From the NCBI GenBank assembly GCA_905178155.1, contig CAJINV010000002.1, forward strand, positions 496,376-560,375: 64,000 bases of DNA, given 5' to 3'. Numbering within the stretch: position 1 is the stretch's first letter; each line of letters opens with the position of its first letter. Made by a program: the position numbers and the translations under genes. This document shows positions 9,740 to 22,800 of the stretch, piece after piece. The DNA is from Amoebophrya sp. A120. Its lineage: Eukaryota; Sar; Dinophyceae; Syndiniales; Amoebophryaceae. The notes under the pieces were generated by a model. It saw only the letters and a list, made by a program, of their open reading frames with translations. It had not been told where the DNA came from and made no database searches.

Positions 9740-10656
9740 TTAATAAATTAATGTCCAACAGGAACAGTGAGCAGTATAATAAAGCACTCCACTCAAAAAT
9801 GCTAGCTCAAGCAGAAAAGCATCAGTAACCCATTTCCAGGGTAGGTAAGACATCGGCCGCTTCGAAGATGAACACACGACATCTTCGACTTTTGCATGTG
9901 GTAAAATATTTCTCCGAAACTTTTTCGGGCCCTTTTATTCCGCCTTCTTAATCAGTACCGATGGTGCCGCCTCGTAAAAATCTTCAGTTGGAGTTCTTTA
10001 CGTACACTTGGATTTGAAGATGGTTCTTGTGGGGCTAGTTGTCATCACCTGCTCAAAAGGTCGTCCAAAATGTACTACAGCCAATCGTTCTGTACCTGTG
10101 TTGCTGTTTTTTCAACCCTTTATTCTTCCAATCCGTCGTTCAGGAACGTCTTCTTCTTGTTGGCAGTACATCAACCCTATTTCTCTTTTCTGTCGTGAGC
10201 AACATCTTCATTCTACTTCGGTTTCTTTTATATTTGTGTTGCCCTTTCCTATTTCTACGAGCATGTCTATGTTGCCCCCAGAAAGCGTAAGTGCACATAG
10301 ACCTAGAAGTGGTACTCATCTTCCGATACTAGTGTAGTTGTTATACCAAAATACCAACGAAGAGAATTCGTTCTTGTCGTTTTGTATTCTATAATTTTCA
10401 CCCCGTAGAAGCCACCACGAGAGTAGTTCTGATATAATTAGATATTAGTACCGAGATCCTACAACAAATGAGTAAGCGAAACGGTTGATCATTAGTTGTA
10501 AAAAATTCGAGAAGTACATCAACTACTTTTGTATATAAACACGCAGGTCGTAGTTGAGGCCGCTTAGACTACTCGCAGGTCGTGGAGGTCGCTTTTTAAT
10601 AGACGTACAGTTACTTCACTTCTCTTTCAATCGCAATCCAGCCGGTACTTGCTCTC
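9740..10656. other. No supported gene (917 bp)
   Basis: AT-richer, with pyrimidine-rich tracts. A plus-strand frame at 10008-10337 has the look of a pyrimidine-tract translation and is not credited. Part may be the intron of the zinc-finger-like gene, part the 3' flank of the next gene. Confidence 0.4.
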
Positions 10657-13600
10657 CTACTTCGCGTAGAAAAACAGCCAGACAAGCAGCACCGTAACCC
10701 CGGCCATCGGGGTCAACCCGATCACCAGCGTCGCGTTCTGTCCCACCCAACTCTGCTCCTCTTCTGGGTAACGGATTAAGTAATTGTGCGGCGGCGGCCA
10801 AGTTGGTTTATTGTGAAGCGTGCGGTAGGCAGAAGAAGGTTCAAGAACTTGTTGTGCTACTTGTTCTGCCGAAGTTGTTTTCATACTGCTGGAAATTATC
10901 CCGGAAGGATGATGAGCTCCGTCATCATGGTACAACGATGAACTACCGCCAGCATTCATTTCAACGACCGCTTGCTGGTTGTTCACAAGAACTAGACCTT
11001 CTTGCGACGCCCAAGACGCCGGTGCTCCTTCATCTGAAGAAGAGGACTCGGCCGAGTCTACTTGTGGAGCGCCGTCCACCTCCGGTTCCGTCGACACATT
11101 GGAAATGCCCCGCGTCAACTGCCCCCACGTCTTTGACAGCGCAGCGGTCACCGAATTTTTGTATCCATCTTCGCGTTATCAAATGTAAAAATGTCTGGGT
11201 CTGGAAGAATCATGCTGTTTTTGCATGACACAGAAGGTCTGGCATGGAAGCTCTAGCATCACAGGTTTTTTGAGAAGCTTCCGCAATGCCCAACCCGCAT
11301 GAGAAATCCCCCATTTTGGTGACAGAAAGTCGGCAGCTTTTCCTACCTATGCATGAGAGACTTTTCTGTGTTCTGAAATACGCATTACAAGTTGCATTCT
11401 TCCAGACATCCAGGGATTTTTACATTTGATACGCGTGGAACCACGACCATGTGGTCCGACGTGTTTTTCTTGTATCCTATTTAAAAACGTCCCCACCCCA
11501 TAGTTGTAATGCAAATCTGAATGCTGAAAATGTTTCTCATGCGGAGCTCCATGAGAAGCATTTTCCAATCGCGTTGTGCAATTTGTCATGCTTCAATCAG
11601 CATGGTATGCTAGATCTGTGATGCTGCTGAGCTAGCTCAAACAGCACTACACTACGAATCCAAATTTGTCATGCAAAACACCCAAAACTTGTGGATTTGT
11701 CTAGCCGATTCCCCAATTTGACTATGGTGTGGGGACGTTTTTACTCAGGATATCTTGTGCATCTGGTTCTGCAGGTTCATTTGATCATTTTGATTTTGCT
11801 GCTGCTTCATACGATTATTTCTCGTGTTTGTTCTTCCTGTGTACACGAAAAATTTGAATTATGCATTGCAAAAGTATCGTACTAGTATGAATCGCAATAC
11901 AAATTTTCCCAGCAGGAAAAATGCAATTTGTAATGCTGATTTCGCTAAGAAACAAGATTTTTTGTCATGCATGGTTGCAATTAGTACGAGTACGATACTT
12001 TTGCACAGGATATGAATTCGTCTTGGCCGATTTTCTGGTCCACGATGTGCACGTCTGGCGCCAGGTTCAGGTCTGCTGCTTTATCCCCGTCGAATTGGCT
12101 GACAAGGACGTAATCGGCTTCTAACGCGTTCAGATTCAATCCCGGGTTCATTTGTTTGGAAATAACATCAGCTGGCGTTGTGTTATTCATTTTTCCGTCT
12201 ACGTCATCTTCCCAGAAAAACAACTCCGCCGAGTCCTCCGCACTCGGGTTCCAAGTGAGGGGCGGCAATTTATGTACCTGCGGCGCAACAACGGAGCCAG
12301 AATGCAGGTTCGTTGTACTAGCGGTCGGCGGTTGCAGCTGCACTGGTGTTTGATGTTGTTGTCCGTGATGTTGTGTAGTTCCTTGTCCTTGTTGTGTTGT
12401 TGTTCCCTGTCCTTGCTGCGGAGTTGTGTGTGTTCCACCTTGTTGTCCCTGTTGCAATGTCGGATCAAGATCATCATCGGGGGTCGTTTGTCCTTGTTGT
12501 TGTCCCCCTGTGGTGGTGGTCTGGCCAGTAGTGGTTTGCGGTTGTTGCACCGTCGCTGGTGGGTCAGGGTCGACAGCTGAAATTACAGTGGGCGATGTAG
12601 TAGCTCCACCTGATGTTGAGGGCGCTGTAGATGATCCACCTGTTGATGGTGAAGCTCCTCCTCCTATCAAATGTAAAAATGTCTGGGTCTGGAAGAGTCG
12701 GGGCTTGTCATGCACATTTTGCATGACCCATCAAGTCTGTGATGCTGGTGCTAGCATCACAGATTTTTTGAGAGCTTCTTGATGCTTATTACGCATGACA
12801 AATGCCCTCTCCGCGTGCCAAGAGCTGACTCCTCTTCCTGCTCACGCAACACAGATATTTTTAGAATCCGCAGACAGCATTACAAGTTCCACTCTTCCAG
12901 ACCCAGACATTTTTGCAATCCATACCTCCTCCTCCCGTTGTTCCACCAGGAGTGGACGACGTCTGCTGTCCGGAACCGTCTGTAGGTCCGCTCGCAGTTG
13001 TTCCACCGAACGAGCTAGAACTACCTGGTCCTGTAGTTGTACCTGCTGCACTAGTTGGACCAGTGCCCGTTCCGGCCCCGGGCAACAGCACCTGTGTAGT
13101 TGTACCCCCAGGCGTTGTCGAAACAGCCGTGCCAGTTTGCCGCTGGTCAGACGACGCGGAGCCTGGAACTATCGTAGAAGCTCCTCCCCCCGCTCCACCA
13201 CTGCCACCACCGCTGCCTCCAGAAGTAGATGAACCACTATCACGAGGACCTTGGCTGCTCGTGCCCCGGACCGCTGCCATCACCGCCGCGTCGCGGTCTG
13301 TGCGAAGCTGAGCACTTGTTCCAGTTGCTGTTCCTGCTCCCTGCAGCAGCTGTGCCTGTTCTCGTCGCGCCTCGTACTGGATAAGCACTTCCTCCGCTGC
13401 CTGGATCCTCTGTCGTTCATCGGGATCTAACTGCGCAATCCGATTTCTCAACCCTTGCAGCCGACCTTCTGCATCGGCTTGTGCGGCGATCTGGGACGGA
13501 GTTTGCTGTGCGTCGTTCATCGTGCTTCTAGTGGGATCTGCATTAGAACTTCTATATCCGTTCACCTCTTCCCGCAATGCCATCAATTGTCGCACCACTG

Positions 13601-13760
13601 CCCACACGTGCGCCCGAATGCGGCGTTCCTCCGGAGAAATCGGCTCGTAAGTTTCCGCACTGCTGCTCACATCAAGCGGCTGTCCCTGCCCACGCCAGGT
13701 AACCGAGCTGTGGATACGCCGGCCAGTGGGGTTGTGAAACGGAAAAATTGTTGTAGTGCA
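10657..13760 (-). CDS. Thr/Gln/Gly-rich protein with C-terminal membrane anchor
   Basis: Not recognised. Exons 5' to 3': about 12925-13760 (start unresolved), 12013-12664, 11753-11859, 11432-11472, 10657-11176, about 700 residues. The N-terminal part has a charged helix (SPEERRIRAHVWAVVRQL, then RNRIAQLDPDERQRIQAAEE) followed by long Gly/Ser/Thr-, then Thr/Gln/Pro-rich stretches. The last 25 residues form one hydrophobic segment (VIGLTPMAGVTVLLVWLFFY) ending in AK at the stop, the layout of a tail-anchored protein. The first in-frame ATG is at 13583, but coding-like sequence continues upstream of it, so a short 5' exon is probably missing. Four introners interrupt it. The low-complexity body suggests a disordered linker. 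Confidence 0.6.
11177..11431. mobile_element. Introner, family A
   Basis: 255 bp, TATCAAATG at both ends. TSD CGCGT is exact. Removal joins MVVVP to REDGYKNS. Confidence 0.89.
11473..11752. mobile_element. Introner, family D
   Basis: 280 bp, TATCCTATTTAAAAACGTCC left and GGACGTTTTTACTCAGGATA right. TSD TCTTG is exact. It lies only 41 bp from the family A element at 11177-11431. Removal joins QNQMHK to KNTSDHM. Confidence 0.88.
11860..12012. mobile_element. Introner, family B, reverse orientation
   Basis: 153 bp, TATGCATTGC left, CACAGGATA right. TSD TGAAT is exact. Its complement is nearly the same sequence as the copies at 17141 and 32142, which lie the other way round in genes of the same strand. 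Removal joins GQDEF to KFFVYTG. Confidence 0.89.
12665..12924. mobile_element. Introner, family A
   Basis: 260 bp, TATCAAATG left, GCAATCCATA right. TSD CCTCC sits within a CCT-repeat context. Removal keeps the Gly-rich frame open. Read on the minus strand, GTATGG...GATAG is a canonical GT-AG possibility. Confidence 0.87.
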
Positions 13761-13896
13761 CCCAGTAGTTGTACCAGAAAAATATAAATGAATTGAGGTA
13801 TTTCTATTTCTACTTGAACAAGTTTGAAGATCACATTCAAATCCGCAGCACAAGTCTATTTATTTTTCTGGCTCAATTATGGGTGTTGTACTACAA

Positions 13897-16800
13897 CTAC
13901 TTTTTCTGCATCGGATAAGCATCGTGCGTCGCGTACGGCCCGCCAATGATGTATGGAAGCGTCAGGTTTGAAATCGACAAAGTTGAAATGATTTGTCATG
14001 CATAAAATGCAAGGCATGGAGTGCCTGTCTTCTCGGGATGGCAAGTGAGGCCGACTGTCAGCCTGTTTAGGGTTTGAAATAGAGCTGCTAAAGTAGCATG
14101 ACAAAAGCAGTCGTCTGTGCCAAAGCAGCATGACAAATTGGATTCCTCTGCTCGGAAAATTTGTCATGTACCGCTTTGAAATTGGGCTTCCAGGTGGTAT
14201 CGATTTTATGCATTACAAGTTATTTCAACTTTGACGATTTCAATCCTGACGCTTCCATATGATGGCATGGATGCGCAAGGAGCCCTCTGGACCTGGAGGT
14301 ATGTCCATAGGATCCACCTCCTGTTCCTCTCCAGTTTCTGGCGCGACCGGCGGCTGCACTATAGTCATCGTCTGCGTCTGCCCCCCCAGGTTGGCGGTGG
14401 TACTACTCGACGGTGGACCCCCGCCTGCCCCGACATCCTGTCCCGCCGCCGCGCTGCCATCCCGCTGCAGTGCGTCCCGCAAGATCAGATCTTGAATCGA
14501 CCAAATCTTCGTCGGTCCGCTTCGTTTGAAGGCGCCCTGCCCGCTGCTCAATTTGACGGCGTCGTCGGTGGAAAAGTTGATGAAGAAGCTTGTCGGATCG
14601 ATCAGCTGCTTATCTAAATCTTCCAACTGGCGGCGCAACCGTTTTTCGTGCGTTTTTTTCGTTACGGGCTTGCCGTCAAACTCCTTTTCCTCGCGCTGCT
14701 TCGCCTTCGTGAGTCTTATGCGATGGAAAAATATCGTACTATGTTGCGATAGGTTTTTGCATTTTTACAAGTTGATCATGCACAATGAAAAAGTTGTCAT
14801 GCTAGTTCAGGCATCAAGAGAAGTGAAATATGTCATGCAGTAACGCCATTTCATCTAGTAAACCTAAACCAGTACGATATTTGTTTTGCAATGCATAAGC
14901 TTCTTCCCATCACCGTCTTGCTCCTCGAGGTCCGATTCCCCTTGCTGTTCCGCGTCGGAACCTCCGCTGGCGGGAGATACGTCTTCATCTTTAATTCCAC
15001 CCTCAGCGGGAGATGCTGCTGCTGCTGCTGCTGCTGCTGCACCCTCTGCGGGAGCTACAGGTCCTCCTGCTTGTAATTCCGCAAGTTCAATCTGCGGCAG
15101 CCCTTCAACAACTGGATGAGCTTTAGCTTTAGCAGCTGCAGCTCTCGGCGTGGTTTTTACACCAGCTGCCGGCAGTGTACTGGCACTGTCCAGAGCTGCA
15201 CTTCCAGCAGCCACGTGCTGCTGCCCTGCTTCCTCGCCCGAAGCTGCTGGTCCAGCAGCTGCTGCTCCACTTGTAACATCATCGTCCCCAGTACCAGAAC
15301 CACTTTGTGGTCCGCCGTTGCGCGACAGTTCGTTTTCCGCGAAACGGAGTGCCCTTCGCTTCGCGAAGGCCATGATGCTTTTGTTCACATCTTCCGAATC
15401 AACGTCTTCTGGAGCTGGAGCAGCTGCAGCAGCACTGCCTTCTTGCTCCTCGTCGTATTCCGGGTCCCAATCCTCGTCCTCATCGTCTTCCGGATCCCAA
15501 TAGACCTCAGGCTCAATGGCCCACTCATCGTCCGTCCAAGACAGATTGGAATCGGTTTCGTCATCGTCGCCTGGAGTGGTTGTCTCGGTTTCATCTTTCA
15601 TGTTCTTGCCCCCCGCCGCGAGTTGTTGTTCGTCTTGTTGTTCATCCCCTATGCCCAGGTTCATCTCGTCTTCCGGACTCACGCTGGCAGCTGGGCTTCC
15701 GGTCGAGTCTGAATCCTGCGGAATTTCATGATGTAGTGGGGCCTGCAGCCCCCGCGAAGCAGATCTTCCGGCCGCGAGATGTTGCCCAAGAAGCCGATCA
15801 TTCTCCTGCTCCGCCTGCAAAGCGACGTCAATTTGTAATTGTGGAAGTAGGGGACTGCCGTGTTGTTGTAGTGCTGCTGGCTGCAGCTGGTGCTCGTGGG
15901 GCGCGGCCTCATCACGCATTCGTCGCACTACGTCCGGCGTGCGCGAAACTGATCGCGATGGTGAGCCAGAGCCACTTCCTCCCAAAATGCCGAACGCGTC
16001 CGTCCGCAGTTGCTGTGTATGAAATGCAAAAGTATCGTACTCGTAGTCCTGGCATTCACGCATTACAAATTTTTTTTCTTAATGCTGGGGAAATTTGTAT
16101 ATGCATTTATACGAGTACGATACTCTTCCAACGCATACTGTGGGCTGACCTGCAGTTGGTTGGCCCGCCGCTCGGACGGGGAAGGGCCTCGTCTAGGGGT
16201 TCGTGGGGGCGATAGACCACCTTCATCTCCGTGCGGCACGGCGGGCCTTTGGTGCCGTTGCTCCTCCAAGTGCGGCTCCAGGGACTCGCGCCACTCGGCA
16301 GTTTGCAACGGGGGGGCATCTACTAGTACTTCGCCAGGACGACCACGAGGACCCACCTCCTGCTGCAGCTCTCCGTCAACGCGGCCCAGCTGCTGTTGCT
16401 GCTCGTTCCCTTCCCCTTCCTGTCCTTGTGCAGCCCGACTCCGCACTACAGCCTCTTCGATCGACCGGTTCCTCCGTCCCGCCCGCTCCGCGCGGTCAAC
16501 AGCTTCGGACAGGGCAGCGCTGGGACGATGATCATGTTGCCGTTCGCTCACACGAGATGAACTTGGAAATGGATCTTCACGTGGGGGCGACGGGCTGGAA
16601 GGTAGTACCGCAGGGGATGGGAGCTGAAAGTCGCTGAGGTTGTCGACACTGCCGCGTTCGGAGGTGGTGCCGTCATCTGCTTGTAGTTCTCCTGCTGGTC
16701 GTGCAGGTTGTAGTACAACTTGTGGTGGTGCAGGTGCCAACACAGGTGGTGGTGGTCCTCCAGCGCCTCCCTCTTCAAGCCCGGCGAGGCACGCTCGCAC

Positions 16801-19800
16801 GTGTTCTGGATTCACGTCCGGCGGTGGAGCTTCACGCCTCACTTGGTCGACGTTATGAATTGCAAAAGTGTCGTACTCGTACGAATTGCATTTATGCATT
16901 ACAATTTTTTTTTTTCAAGCTAAATCAGCATGACAAATTGCATTTGTCATGCAGCTGAGCTAATTTGTAATTGTATTGCATCCATCAAGACTACGAACAT
17001 ATACGGTGCTTTTGCAGTGCATAGAGGTCCACAGGGGGCAATATCGTCCCGAAATCGTCTGCGTGTCCCACAACCGAGTTGCCCGCGGAGCCGGTGGCTG
17101 ACGAATCACCAGGGCGCCGGTTTTGCTGCACCACTTCCTGTATCCTGTGCAAAAGTATCGTACTCGTACTAATTGCAATCATGCATGACAAATCTTGTTT
17201 CTGAGCGAAATCAGCATTACAAATTCCATTTTTCCTTCTGGAGAAATTTGTATTGCGATTTATACTAGTACGATACTTTTGCAATGCATATCCTGCATCC
17301 GGGCGATCAGCGCCTGGCAGACGAGTTCCATGGCTCGTTGTCGGTCTCCTGCTGTCCCAAAAAGCTCTACAGTTTCCGCGATAGACGCCTCGTCGTCCTC
17401 TCGGTACTGGGGAGATAATAACGGCGCACCATGGGCGGGGCGATGATCGTTGTCGACTGTTGGTCCTCGTCCTCCTTCGACTACGTGCCCGCCGACTGCT
17501 GCTGCAACTTCTGAAAGTAGAGGACCACCACCTTCAGCAGGGCCACTCACAGGTGGAGCTGCCCCTGCCCCCATCCTCGTGCCTATAATTTTCTGCAACA
17601 CGTGAAGCAGCTGGTCGTGCATCTGTTGCTTCGTGATCGCCGCGCCCAGGGACATCAGGTTGTAACTGTGGAAAATCTGCGCGGGGTAACCCTCGTACAG
17701 TTTCAGCTTCTCCTTAATCGGCAGCACCAAATCCAGCGGGTGTGATGCGTCCGCGGTGGCGCCTACTTCTATTTGCGACGACGACGACGACGACGACCGC
17801 ATCTCCCGCCGCCTTTGCAACTCCCGCTTCAGGACCTCGGAAGCCGCCGAGGGCGACAGACCGCAAACTTCTTGTGCTCCTGTTGGAAGATCATCTTCAG
17901 GGCCCCCAAGCTGGAGGACGCTGTGAAACAAGAAAGCCTCCGCCTGACGGGAAACGGTGCGCTTGTACAGAACCCAGGGCGAAGGAGATGGTGAACTACC
18001 ACCGGAAGCTGCGGACGCAGTACCAGCGGTCGCCGGTGGCGCTACCGCTTTGATGGTGGAAAACGAGGCGACTTTATGCCGCATGACGCCAATCCCGTCG
18101 CGGAGGGCGAACCGCAAACCCCCCTCGGGCCGGTCGGGTTGGATCGTGCTGCCCGCTGAGGAGCCGTCTTCGGCAGGAACAGCTATCAAGGTGAAAAATC
18201 CCCCCACCCCATACTCAAACTAGAAACTTGCGATGCAGATTTGTGGTCACAAATCAGCTTTGTCATGCTAGAAGGGAAAAGATGCGGACTGTAGTGCTTG
18301 TTGGCGTGGGAATAAGCCTATGCGTCTCCAGCATGACAGGGGGCAGCTGGAAGTGGGAAACAGCATGACAAGTTGCCTGCACCAAACGAGGCCACAGCTG
18401 CGTCTCTTGGCCTTCTAGCATTACAAGTCGATTTGTGTACTCAAATACAGCATCACAAATTTCGTTTTCGATATGGGGAGGGGGGATTTTTCCTTTTGAT
18501 AACAGCCTGCCCAAACGCGCTCAGTTGCGCGCGTCGCAGCTCCCGAATCGAAATTTCCAAGGCAAACCCGTGCGGCTTGTCGGCTCTTTGCTTCAGTATA
18601 GATGTTGAACTAGTAGGGGTACTACCGTTAGGCTTATTACCAGCGGCTTGTTGTTGGCCGTCGCTTGCATGTTGATGTTCACAAAAATCTCCAGCAATGT
18701 ATCCCTTGTCCTCTTGCTTCGAATAAATGCTGGTTGCACTTCTATGACCAAGAACAGCAGAAGCACCAGCTGCTCCCGATAGTGCACTGCTGTCTGCACT
18801 TCTCCCGCGCCGGAGCGCGGGTCGGTCGGGCGTGGCAAAAGGGTCGTGTAGTCGATGATTGTGCGGATCATGAGTCGTTGTACCTTGCGGCTCGTTGTGC
18901 TTGCCATAGTGGGCTATGCCATCCGCATCCACTAAAGTAGCCGTTTCTCGAAGTCCACTTACTGCTACAACTCCGGCGTCGCTCGCACTACTGGAGAGGC
19001 CGGCGGCCGAAGCGGCAGAACTGGGAATGTTGAACATGCTGCGCGACTGCTCCTGCTGCTGAGCATAGTCCGGTCGGGCGGGAGGCAGCTGCGGCACAAC
19101 TAGTCCTGGTTCTGCAGGTTGTAGTTCGCTTGTGGGAAAGGCGAATTGCGTGGGCTGTTGATGGTGCTGGCCTCGCTGCTGCAATTGCAATTGGTCCCGG
19201 ACAAGTCGGAAGTCCTTGGGGGATGATCCTGCAGGCACGGCCTGTGGAGCTTCTGCACCAGGAGAAGGTCGCTCGACAACAACCTCCTCTGCCGCAGCAC
19301 ACGTCGCAATATTCGGGTCACCATTCCCGCCGGGCTGGTATCCCAGAGCGTGTTCAACATGTGGTCCGCCTGGTGTCGCCCCGGGCTGCTCCTGTTGGTC
19401 AACTTCAGCGGCTGCACTGCACCGAGAGGTGGGCATCAAATGTCCTCGTTGGTCTTCGCTGCTAGAAGTACCAACAACACCTACCTCGTCCGCACTACCA
19501 GTAGAACCACCTGGTGCCCTTGCAGCAGCAGCAGCAGCAGCCGCACTGCTAGACTCCTGCTGCGTCATACTAATTCCACCTGGGGGCAAGGAGAACGGAG
19601 GAGGCATCGGGGGAGGAGCGCCGCCCCGCCCTCCGACTTGCGCGAACAAATTTTGTGCCCGCGCCCCGCCCCGTTGCGCGAACAAATTTTGTGCCTGTTG
19701 CGCTTCGTCGGCCTCCGCCTGCTCTTTCCGCTCTTCTCTGTTCGTAAACGGCTGGCCAACCAGGGTGCCCCCCTTGTCCTTTTCCGGACTGTAAAAGAAG

Positions 19801-22800
19801 GGCGCACGGATGCTTTTCCGGGGCGTCTGCTCGCCCGGGGCTGGTAGGGACGATGATGCTTCTGGGTGCTCGTCTGCCTGCCCGAAGGACGGGGTCGGCG
19901 CTCGCGCCGCGCGCGGCGTGGACGGAGGTGGAAGTGGGGCGACGACGGGAAGAGGTTCATCTGCCAGAGGTCCTGCTACTTCTTGGACTAAGTGTTCCTC
20001 CTGTCCGGCTGGTCTCGTCTGAGAGAAGAACCTCCCCGACATCGTGGTCCTCGTCCCAGCAGCTTCTGTTCCACCGCTTCCAAAAGTGGGTGTAGCCGCT
20101 CGACCTCCGCCTTGCTCAAGAACATCATTGTTGTTCAGAGCTGCACGAGCAGCCAAAGCGCCTGCCAGATCCCCCGAGAGACCCGCCGGCACGACCGGCG
20201 GTGGGGTCGTCGTTCGGGGGAGAACAGGCGTGTTGAATAAGGCTCCGGGGTGTAGAAGCGGCGGGACGTGCTCATCCCCGTGCTGTTGTTCGGATGAAGC
20301 TCCTCCTGTTGTATCAGGAATTACCGGCTGTACTATCGGATTGTCCAACACAACGCGCACCGCTGCCGCACTCGTCGTCACCGACTGCAGTCCCGCGGGG
20401 AGTTCATGTTGACCTTCCTCCAGGCCGCCGACCTGCGGAGTTTGTCCAGGTGGTGACGGTGGCCAGCGAAACGAGTACTGCCTGTCCTGCGCTTCCAGAG
20501 CTATGTCGGCCGCAGGTGCAACACCTGCTGGACCCTGTTCTAGTGCAGCTGCCGCCGCCTCCGCCGCTTGTCGTTTCTCGCGCTGCTGCCGGAGCTCGGA
20601 TCGCCCCATGGCGATCCCTATTTCGCCCCAGGGACCGAATTTCGGAGTGGGAACTTCATTCTTCCTGCTACGAGAGTCCTTTCTTGCTGATGTCCTAGCA
20701 TCTCTACTGCCGGCCCCTACCGACCCGGAAGCAGAGGCGGCTCCGTCCAACAGATCCTCCTCCGGAGAATGGGGGGGTAACGCCGTCGAGCCCTCGCTGC
20801 GAGCGCCGGGGGAGATGTTCTGCCGCCAGGCGAAGGTGGATTCCGACATGTCCCCGGACTGGGGTTTGGGTTTCTTTCCCTCCGGAGGCTGTTCTCCTTT
20901 CTTTGGCCTCTGCGGCGTTTGGAACCGCGGGTCGCCGCCTTCCAACAGCTCCTCCGGACTTTTCTGCACGGATCTTTTCGGCGATCCCGGTGGTTGTTGA
21001 GTCAAACTATAGTCTGGTGGACTAGCAGAGCTCCTGTAGCTCTCGCCCGAGGTGGTGCGGGAATGGGTGAATTGTTCACGGTGCAGTGGCGGGAAGGCAG
21101 CGGGAAGAGGAGCACCAACGGCTTGCTGCTGTTGCGCACGACGGTGCATTGGCACCGGCGGGCTACCCAGTCCTCCTGCGGAGGTGGAGGCCGCACTGGA
21201 AGAGGATCCAGCTGCTCCACCGGCGCACCTCTGCCGTGCGCCGGCGGCTTCTTCGTCTTTGGTGTCAACGTGGTATTTTTCCCGGGGCAAATAGACCAGA
21301 ACAGTTTGTTTCTCGAGGTTCAAATCCACGACGACGATGTTCCGCTGATCCGTCTGTTCAAGGAGAAATTTCCCCGGAGATTGGTCTTGCTCATTCCTCC
21401 GACCGGGGAGACGGGCGTAGGTGCTGTAGTGCGCCGCAATCTGCACGGAGGCGTCAAACGCTTTCGTGAAGGGGGTGACTAATCCGACTTTCTGCAAAGC
21501 GAGGTACTGCGCCGCCTGCAACCCACGTTGGACTGTTTAGTTGTTATTGTTTGTTGATGTGATACAATATTCATTGGTTATACATTTTGCACTATACTTG
21601 CAAGCGGCTAAACGCGGTGGAAATAAACTATCGCCTAGTAGCAATTCATCAGTGGATTTCATGCAAATCGCAATGTGTCCAAATTGAAAATTTGAATTCG
21701 ACCTGCTGACTCAAGTGCTAGAAGGTCAGTAGATTTCTCATGCAGGAGCGGCGCAACAAAAAATCTCAAATTATACGGTCTTCGAAGACGTTCTTGACGG
21801 AGCGCGAGTTCGGTGTGTTTGGTGTCATCGGTCCGCCACCTGCTCCCGTGCCTGGTGTATCACCCAAGCTTGCAGGGGTCCTTAGTACCTCTGTCCCGAC
21901 GACGGTGCTGCTTTCGTCCAGCGTGCTTGTTTGTCGAGTAGGAGGGGTTTCTTGATCGAGAGTTCGTGTGTCCAAGGTATGATCCCCCACGCTGGGCCGT
22001 CTGCTGTTCCCATCTGCACCAGGTGGACTTGTCATCTCTTGTTGGGGTTGTTCTTGTGTTCCCCCTGCAACCGCCGGGTTCAGCATCCGCCAGGTTTGCG
22101 GATACTTCTTCTCCAAATTTTGGAACAATTTCATCTCCTGAATCTGCTCAGACAGGTGGTGTTTGTACAGGTCGAAGGAGGCGATGGGCAGGTGCTGCAG
22201 GGCGGTGAAGAGTAGTTTTGCGAGAGATCCCTGGTCGGTGAAGGGAGCAGCTGGCTGAAGGCGTTCGTTGCTTCTGATGTGCTGGTCGTGGACGGGTGTA
22301 GTGGCCTGTGGGGGTTGTGATCAGAGATCATATCGTAGGACTTGTAGTATGTCGTTTTTAACTTCAATTTATACCCACGTTTTGACAAAATATATATCCA
22401 ACCACTTGATCAACTTTTGATCGACACTAACTTCCACGTATCAACAACAAATGCCGAGGGAGGTACTTCACGACATCTTCCTCTTCGTCTTCTTTCAGAG
22501 ATGAAAATGAAATTCCTAAATCCTATGTATAAGCCCGTTACGCTGGCACGAGACGAGAGATTTTGATTTTTAGAATCGCCGCAGTTGAGAATGGTACAAC
22601 TACTATGGAGAACGATGAATAGAAGGAACTAGAAGATACCAGCACGACGCTCATATAATGGGCCGCTAACACGACTTTGTCCCAACTGTAAAAGCAAGTA
22701 AACCACCAGTCTGTTCTACTACTTACCTGTGCCGCGGAAGATGATGCTCCTGCGCTAGACGATCTTCCGCCGGCGGCAGACGACCCGGGACTGACATTCA

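Noticed and set aside
10008-10337. Plus-strand frame with hydrophobic runs
   Set aside because: Comes from pyrimidine-rich DNA; no signal peptide, domain or splice context supports it.
19216-20412. Several plus-strand frames rich in Ser, Ala, Arg and Pro
   Set aside because: Shadows of the GC-rich low-complexity exon 18502-21532 of the giant gene.
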